A DNA stretch of 34,906 bases, from contig SAAO01000039.1 of the NCBI GenBank assembly GCA_009929375.1, positions 1-34,906 on the forward strand. The letters run 5' to 3'. This document shows, one piece after another, positions 30,580-34,906 of this stretch (the stretch's first letter is position 1; every line of letters begins with the position of its first letter). Source of the stretch: Bacteroidia bacterium (GTDB lineage: Bacteria > Bacteroidota > Bacteroidia > Bacteroidales > Paludibacteraceae). Under the pieces are notes generated by a model, which did no database searches, was not told the origin of the DNA, and was given only the letters and a program-made list of their open reading frames with translations. Both the position numbers and the translations under genes were made by a program.

Positions 30580-32016
30580 TCAAGCATCACTTCCACTCAC
30601 AATCGCTTTCCTTTTATACAAAAACAATAGTAATAAAGTCACCGAAACTGCGATGGCAATGTACAATGCTATATTTAATTTCAAACCAAAACCTTCTGGC
30701 GCAGTAAGTATGTAACTTACACTCACAACCGTCATAAACAATGCTGGCAACAACGATATACCGTAGAATTTCCCTTTGCGACTCAGGTAAACTGTTACAG
30801 CCCACAGCGTGAACACAGCCAGTGTTTGATTACACCATGCAAAATATCGCCACAGTACATCGAAATTCATTTGCAGAATAATAAAGGTAAGTATGAAAAG
30901 TGGAATGGAAATAATCAAACGATTCTTAATTGATTTCTGATCAAATTTCAAGAAATCGGCCGCAATCAGTCGCGCCGATCGCAAAGCAGTATCGCCCGAA
31001 GTAAGCGGTGCAGCAATTACGCCCAACATGGCCAGAAATCCTCCGAAAACGCCCAGCCATGAATGCGCTATCTGATCTACTATCACCGCAGGCTTATTCA
31101 CTGTGGCCGGCAACGAAGCTACAAAATGTTGTAATTCCTCCACCGAACCATAAAATGACGATGCTGCGGCTGCCCAAATCAATGCCACAATACCTTCGGC
31201 CACCATGCTTCCGTAAAAAATGCGGCGACCCAGATCTTCGTTCTGAATACAACGGGCCATAAGAGGCGATTGCGTGGCATGAAAACCAGAAATGGCTCCA
31301 CAGGCAATCGAAACAAACATAATCGGGAAAATGGGTAAACCGGCAGGATGCTGATTTGCAAAACCTTCAGTAAATTCAGGAATTGGCGCACGGTTTACAA
31401 ACATTGCAACCATAATGCCCACGGCCATAAACAGCAATGCAAATCCAAAAACCGGATAAATTTTTCCTATCAACTTATCGATAGGCAACAGCGTAGCCAG
31501 TATGTAATATGCAAATACAATTACTATCCACCAGGTCTGACTCATAAAACCTTTGGTCATTCCGGCCAGAAGACCGGCAGGCCCCGACACAAAAACCGCA
31601 CCCACCAAAACCATTAGCACAAGCGAAAATACACGCATAAATTGCTTCACAGGCTTTCCCAGTTCGTTTCCCACCAACTCGGGCTGACTTGCACCATTCA
31701 TTCGAACAGACATCATTCCTGAAAAGTAATCGTGTACCGCACCGGCAAAAATTGTCCCGAACACAATCCACAAAAAAGCAGCCTGTCCGAACATAACGCC
31801 CATAATAGCTCCGAAAATCGGACCTAAACCAGCAATATTTAAAAACTGAATAAGGAACACGCGCCACCAGGGAAGGGGCACATAATCGACACCATCGGGA
31901 TTGACGAGCGCCGGCGTAGGTCGTGCTGCATTCATTCCGAAAACTTTTTCAGAAATTCGGCCATACACAAAATAGCCGGCAATAAGCAATGCTACTGAGA
32001 GAATAAAACTATACAT
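30580..32016 (-). CDS. CstA-family carbon starvation/peptide transporter
   Basis: This 478-residue integral membrane protein has many hydrophobic helices across its length. The N-terminal RPTPALVNPDGVDYVPLPWWRVFLIQFLNIAGLGPIFGAIMG is the CstA signature, and GAVHDYFSGMMSVRMNGASQPELVG also fits. E. coli CstA (about 700 residues) imports peptides under carbon starvation and its paralog BtsT takes up pyruvate; this protein belongs to the shorter bacterial form. The start is ATG at 32016; the longer frame opens with GTG. No TAnnTTTG box was seen directly upstream. A tRNA gene and terminator on the same strand lie upstream. Confidence 0.92.
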   Translation of the reverse strand: MYSFILSVALLIAGYFVYGRISEKVFGMNAARPTPALVNPDGVDYVPLPWWRVFLIQFLNIAGLGPIFGAIMGVMFGQAAFLWIVFGTIFAGAVHDYFSGMMSVRMNGASQPELVGNELGKPVKQFMRVFSLVLMVLVGAVFVSGPAGLLAGMTKGFMSQTWWIVIVFAYYILATLLPIDKLIGKIYPVFGFALLFMAVGIMVAMFVNRAPIPEFTEGFANQHPAGLPIFPIMFVSIACGAISGFHATQSPLMARCIQNEDLGRRIFYGSMVAEGIVALIWAAAASSFYGSVEELQHFVASLPATVNKPAVIVDQIAHSWLGVFGGFLAMLGVIAAPLTSGDTALRSARLIAADFLKFDQKSIKNRLIISIPLFILTFIILQMNFDVLWRYFAWCNQTLAVFTLWAVTVYLSRKGKFYGISLLPALFMTVVSVSYILTAPEGFGLKLNIALYIAIAVSVTLLLLFLYKRKAIVSGSDA

Positions 32017-32053
32017 AACCTCAGATTTTAAGGTTGATGAATGCCCGGAAACA

Positions 32054-32086
32054 AAAAACACTCCCGTTTATCAGGAGTGTTTTTTT
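32054..32086 (-). terminator. Terminator after the CAU tRNA
   Basis: AAAAACACTCC (32054-32064) pairs with GGAGTGTTTTT (32074-32084) around a 9-nt loop. On the minus strand it follows the tRNA 3' end by 3 nt and ends in a T-run. Confidence 0.85.
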
Positions 32087-32089
32087 GAG

Positions 32090-32164
32090 TGGGCCCAGCT
32101 GGGCTTGAACCAGCGACCCCCTGATTATGAGTCAGGTGCTACTAACCAACTGAGCTATAGGCCC
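32090..32164 (-). tRNA. tRNA with anticodon CAT, probably tRNA-Ile2 (lysidine)
   Basis: 75 nt; acceptor GGGCCTA/TGGGCCC, anticodon stem CCTGA/TCAGG with loop CTCATAA, and discriminator A. The stretch GGTCGCTGGTTCAAG and the T-arm resemble E. coli tRNA-Ile2 (ileX), read with lysidine at C34, more than elongator tRNA-Met; this is a judgement by eye. The D-arm 3' side reads GTAGC where GAGC is usual, one base extra (see findings). CCA is not encoded. Confidence 0.85.
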
Positions 32165-32184
32165 GGCATTTGCATTAATTTTTG

Positions 32185-32192
32185 TATCTTTG
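32185..32192 (+). promoter_or_regulatory. Putative -7 box (TATCTTTG) of the HAD gene
   Basis: An exact TAnnTTTG match on the plus strand, 65 nt before the ATG at 32258. No TTTG lies at about 19 nt, so the call is weak. It lies within 12 nt of the leftward tRNA promoter candidate. Confidence 0.35.
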
Positions 32193-32203
32193 CAAAGCGA
32201 TTG

Positions 32204-32233
32204 CAAAAGTAATAAATTTTGCCAATCTACAAA
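32204..32233 (-). promoter_or_regulatory. Putative promoter of the CAU tRNA
   Basis: Minus-strand TTTG (32230-32233), 18 nt, TACTTTTG (32204-32211), 39 nt upstream of the mature tRNA 5' end. Confidence 0.5.
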
Positions 32234-32257
32234 AACTAAAACAGAAAATTTTCGCTG

Positions 32258-32887
32258 ATGGAGCAATTTAAAAATATCAAAACACTTATTTTCGACTTCG
32301 GCGGTGTGCTTATCAATCTCGATCTGGCAGCCTGTATACGCAAAATCAATGAGTTAGGCATTAGCAACGTAGAACAATATCTGAGCAACTACGGACAGGC
32401 AGGTTTCTTCCTGAAATTTGAAAAAGGTGAAATTGATATACCCCAATTCCGCAACGAAATACGGAAACTAAGCACAAAACCCATTACCGACAGCCAAATT
32501 GATGAGGCATGGTGCGAATTTCTGCAGGACATTCCGCAGGAAAAACTCGATGTAGTTGAAAAACTACGACAAAAATACCGCATCGTCATGCTTAGCAACA
32601 CCAACCCGCTACACATTGAAGTGAGCGCTGCCGGTGAATTTGCAAAACGCGGAAAAACCATTCACGATTACTTTGACAAATGCTACCTGTCGTACGAAAT
32701 GAAAATGGCCAAACCCGACGCGGAAATTTTCAAAACGCTCCTGCAAAACGAAGGCGATGCTCCTGAAAGCTTTCTTTTTCTGGACGATGGTCCCAAAAAC
32801 ATTGCCGCCGCCGAATCTCTCGGCATTCGCAGCATTCTGATTGACCCCAGGGAAAAACTTGATTTTCTGCTGAATATCTCTGAGTAA
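32258..32887 (+). CDS. HAD-superfamily hydrolase (subfamily IA, YihX-like)
   Basis: This 209-residue protein has the HAD motifs: nucleophile Asp13 in FDFGGVLINLDL, Thr/Ser motif II in VMLSNTNPLH, Lys in KMAKPDAEIF, and the metal-binding acids in FLFLDDGPKNIAAAESLGI. Asp+2 is Gly15, as in YihX, which is an active sugar phosphatase, so this is not evidence of inactivity. The cap-region sequence (FEKGEIDIPQFRNEIRKL) fits the class IA/YihX group, which often acts on phosphosugars. Substrate is unknown. ATG at 32258. Confidence 0.88.
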   Translation: MEQFKNIKTLIFDFGGVLINLDLAACIRKINELGISNVEQYLSNYGQAGFFLKFEKGEIDIPQFRNEIRKLSTKPITDSQIDEAWCEFLQDIPQEKLDVVEKLRQKYRIVMLSNTNPLHIEVSAAGEFAKRGKTIHDYFDKCYLSYEMKMAKPDAEIFKTLLQNEGDAPESFLFLDDGPKNIAAAESLGIRSILIDPREKLDFLLNISE

Positions 32888-32973
32888 ACATTTGCTTCAT
32901 TCTTTTTCGTACCACCTACGATTTTCAAACTATGTTTTTCGTACAATTTGTTTATTAAACAGAAAACTATCAT

Positions 32974-32981
32974 TAACTTTG
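32974..32981 (+). promoter_or_regulatory. Putative -7 box (TAACTTTG) of the methyltransferase gene
   Basis: An exact TAnnTTTG match 60 nt before the ATG at 33041. A TTTG is present 23 nt upstream (32947-32950), longer than the usual 19 nt. Its position supports the later start, since the longer frame would begin upstream of this box. Confidence 0.45.
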
Positions 32982-33040
32982 GCGCAATTCACAATTCGCC
33001 CGGAGACACTGTTTGTGAGCGGATTAAACACTTAACAAAT

Positions 33041-33667
33041 ATGACAGAATTTTGGGAGTCGAGTTTTAAAGACAAGCAGGAAATGTGGGGCTGGGAACCG
33101 GCCGATTCAACGATTGACACTTTAGAGCTATTTAAAAATAAGGGAATCAACAAGATACTAATTCCGGGTTTTGGCTATGGCAGAAATGCCCGAGTTTTCA
33201 GCGATAATGGCTTTCAGGTTACCGGCATTGAAATATCCGAAACAGCAATTGAAATTGCCCGTAAGTATTTTGAAGAAACAATAAACATACATCATGGCCC
33301 GGTCAGCTCCATGCCTTTCGACAATGAATTGTATGATGGAATTTTCTGTTATGCTTTGATACATTTGCTGAATGCTGAAGATCGCAAAAAACTGATTTCC
33401 GATTGCTATAATCAGCTAAAACCGAATGGATATATGGTTTTTGTGGCTATTTCGAAAGATGATTTCAGATACGGACAAGGACACGAAATAAGCAAAAACA
33501 CATTTGAAACCTGGCCGGGACTTACACTGTTCTTTTACGATTCAGAATCAATTAAAGCGAGTTTCGGAGACTATGGCCTTATTAGTGCCGAAATAATGAA
33601 CGAGCCAAAATTACAATCAGAAAACAAACCTGTGCAACGATTCAGGTATATCATATGTAAAAAATAA
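33041..33667 (+). CDS. Class I SAM-dependent methyltransferase
   Basis: This 208-residue protein has a Rossmann methyltransferase fold: FWESSFKDKQEMWGWEPADS at the start, the SAM loop ILIPGFGYGRNARVF (about 41-55), acidic TGIEISETAIEIAR (ribose binding), and the post-motif DGIFCYALIHLL. The N-terminal FW---F-----WG---P is like TehB/TPMT-type small-molecule methyltransferases. The substrate is unknown. ATG at 33041 is preferred; the extra 31 residues of the longer frame begin with TTG and do not look like the family. Confidence 0.85.
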   Translation: MTEFWESSFKDKQEMWGWEPADSTIDTLELFKNKGINKILIPGFGYGRNARVFSDNGFQVTGIEISETAIEIARKYFEETINIHHGPVSSMPFDNELYDGIFCYALIHLLNAEDRKKLISDCYNQLKPNGYMVFVAISKDDFRYGQGHEISKNTFETWPGLTLFFYDSESIKASFGDYGLISAEIMNEPKLQSENKPVQRFRYIICKK

Positions 33668-33736
33668 TAGCCCGATTTACTTAGATATCATAGTAAAATA
33701 AATTACGTTTTCAAACCTGAATAACATTACATCATT

Positions 33737-34585
33737 ATGAAACAAATCATTATTACATTCATTATCACATTGTTTGTTCTTTCCTGTGGCTCGAAATCCT
33801 CAGTTAATATGTATGACTCAGCTTCTGTCGCCCTGGAGGCTGAAGATATGACGAAATCTGCAGAAAACATAAGCGATGATATAAAGAAGACCGAGGTCGT
33901 AAAGAAAAAAATAATCAAGGATGGCCGTTTGGGAATCGAAGTAAAAAATCTGAAGGCTGCAAAAACCAATATCGACACATTGATACGAAGTCTGGGTGGT
34001 TATTACGACAACGAAAGTCTGATCAACAACGATTATTCGACCGAATATAACCTGCGTATCAGAATTCCTTCGAACAATATGGAACTTCTGATTAGAAAAA
34101 TTGAAAAAGGCGAAGGCGAGGTTTCGTATAAAGAAATCACTGCTCGTGACGTTACCGAAGAATTTATCGACCTTGAAACGCGACTTACAAACAAGCAAAA
34201 ATATCTGGCTCAATATCAGGAACTCCTTAAAAATGCAAAAAGCATCAAGGAAATTCTCGACATTCAGGAAAAAATCCGTGTGCTCGAAGAGGAAATTGAA
34301 AGCTCTACAGGCAGATTAAAATACCTGAATGATCAGGTAAATTACAGTACACTCGAACTCAATATCTCGCAACCAAAACCATATAAATACACTCCGCAAT
34401 ACAGAGGAAGTTTTTTTGAAAAAGTCAAACAATCTGTCATAAGAGGCTGGTACGGTTTTGTCGATTTCTTCCTGTTTCTGCTTTCCAACTGGGCAGTCCT
34501 GATTTTATTCGCGGTGATCATTTACTTTTGGGTAAAATACCGCAGAAAGTTGAAACTCAAACGCAATGAGCAAGCAAAAAAGTAA
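33737..34585 (+). CDS. DUF4349 lipoprotein with C-terminal membrane helix
   Basis: This 282-residue protein begins with a lipoprotein signal (lipobox VLSC, Cys at about residue 17) and has a DUF4349 domain (about 55-215): KIIKDGRLGIEVKNLKAAKT, GGYYDNESL, YNLRIRIPSNNMELLIRKIE, then SYKEITARDVTEEFIDLETRL, a coiled-coil (about 135-195) and NYSTLELNISQ. A C-terminal membrane helix (about 240-262, FFLFLLSNWAVLILFAVIIYFW) and a basic tail (RRKLKLKRNEQAKK) follow. Similar proteins are widespread and of unknown function. Both a lipid anchor and a membrane helix suggest it sits at the inner membrane facing the periplasm. It is followed after 7 nt by the DUF2200 gene. Confidence 0.85.
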   Translation: MKQIIITFIITLFVLSCGSKSSVNMYDSASVALEAEDMTKSAENISDDIKKTEVVKKKIIKDGRLGIEVKNLKAAKTNIDTLIRSLGGYYDNESLINNDYSTEYNLRIRIPSNNMELLIRKIEKGEGEVSYKEITARDVTEEFIDLETRLTNKQKYLAQYQELLKNAKSIKEILDIQEKIRVLEEEIESSTGRLKYLNDQVNYSTLELNISQPKPYKYTPQYRGSFFEKVKQSVIRGWYGFVDFFLFLLSNWAVLILFAVIIYFWVKYRRKLKLKRNEQAKK

Positions 34586-34592
34586 AACGAAT

Positions 34593-34906
34593 ATGAACAA
34601 CACCAAAATCTTCAAAACAGCATTTTCAGCTGTCTATCCTTTGTACATTCAAAAGGCAGAGAGGAAAGGCAGAACCAAAGCTGAGGTGGACAGCATTATT
34701 TGCTGGCTGACGGGTTATGATACTGAAAGTTTGCAACAACAGTTGGAAAAAGCTGTGGATTTCGAAACTTTCTTTGCGGAGGCTCCAATGCTTCATCCGA
34801 ATGTATCTAGTCGAGCCTTAAAAAGCCCATTTTCGTATTATATTATTGTTGATTTGGTAAAACATAGCTTTTATCAAGTCAACAATTTGTATTTTAAATT
34901 CGAGCC
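34593..34906 (+). CDS. DUF2200 family protein, 3' end outside the window; diverges after residue 72
   Basis: 104 codons remain open to the window edge. Residues 1-72 (MNNTKIFKTAFSAVYPLYIQ, KAERKGRTKAEVDSIICWLTGY, then FETFFAEAPMLHPNVS) match DUF2200, a small domain of unknown function. After that, family members read a G-V-x-C-G-x-R-V-E-E-I-like stretch, whereas here the frame continues SSRALKSPFSYYIIVDLVK and no other frame restores it. The sequence from about 34809 is more AT-rich. An insertion or rearrangement at about 34806-34812 is likely. It starts 7 nt after the DUF4349 gene stop, which suggests co-transcription. Confidence 0.6.
   Translation, partial: MNNTKIFKTAFSAVYPLYIQKAERKGRTKAEVDSIICWLTGYDTESLQQQLEKAVDFETFFAEAPMLHPNVSSRALKSPFSYYIIVDLVKHSFYQVNNLYFKFE

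Noticed and set aside
32258-32887. HAD protein inactive because Asp+2 of motif I is Gly
   Set aside because: YihX-type enzymes share this feature and are active, so it does not show loss of function.
32948-33040. 31-residue N-terminal extension of the methyltransferase
   Set aside because: It begins with TTG, spans the TAACTTTG promoter box, and has no family likeness; ATG at 33041 is preferred.

Overview
The window looks like chromosomal DNA of a Bacteroidota bacterium, most likely of the order Bacteroidales. Four signs support this. Promoter-like boxes match the phylum-specific TAnnTTTG form, several with TTTG 18-19 nt upstream, and Shine-Dalgarno sequences are scarce. There is a TonB-dependent receptor with a carboxypeptidase-like N-terminal domain. 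Two secreted proteins have type IX secretion (T9SS) C-terminal domains. The proteins overall (898-residue GH77 enzyme, DUF6359, short CstA) are typical of the phylum. No plasmid, phage or CRISPR functions were seen.

Layout. 1-4518: an OmpH/Skp-like chaperone, a small membrane protein and a TonB receptor, separated by repeat-rich spacers, including a 236-bp fold-back element at 4088-4323. 4519-8792: purM and a two-CBM malQ read leftward, then tRNA-Cys. 8883-10375: an ECF sigma factor with a putative membrane anti-sigma protein and a small periplasmic protein. 10468-13882: prmC diverges from ribD-cls. 13946-17176: lipA diverges from a carboxyltransferase gene of the OadA/PycB family. That gene has two near-identical palindromes around its promoter and a C-terminal biotinyl-like domain without the biotin lysine. 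17303-17989: tRNA-Leu and a gamma-carbonic-anhydrase-like protein.

17999-24044 is a six-gene leftward cassette: TetR regulator, outer-membrane barrel protein, LolD-like ATPase, two FtsX/LolE-like permeases and a LolA-like periplasmic protein. It looks like an envelope export or lipoprotein-sorting route under its own repressor. Its gene junctions and the N-termini of three genes are filled with copies of a GC-rich palindromic repeat (core CCCCTAAAGGGG). These copies are translated in frame in some genes, and in inverted pairs they bracket two start codons. This is the most unusual structure in the window.

24262-34906: recX, an HhH protein, a Dabb protein, a DUF6359/T9SS protein and a minimal T9SS-domain protein, nadB, a GNAT-like protein, cstA, a CAU tRNA (probably Ile2) with an extra D-arm base, a HAD hydrolase, a methyltransferase, a DUF4349 lipoprotein, and a DUF2200 gene that stops resembling its family after about 72 residues, just before the window ends.

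Most genes are housekeeping (purine, riboflavin, NAD, lipoate, cardiolipin, translation termination). The items most worth following are the repeat-punctuated export cassette and the dual-operator carboxyltransferase gene. Functions come from reading the sequence and from knowledge of the families; no database search was run.
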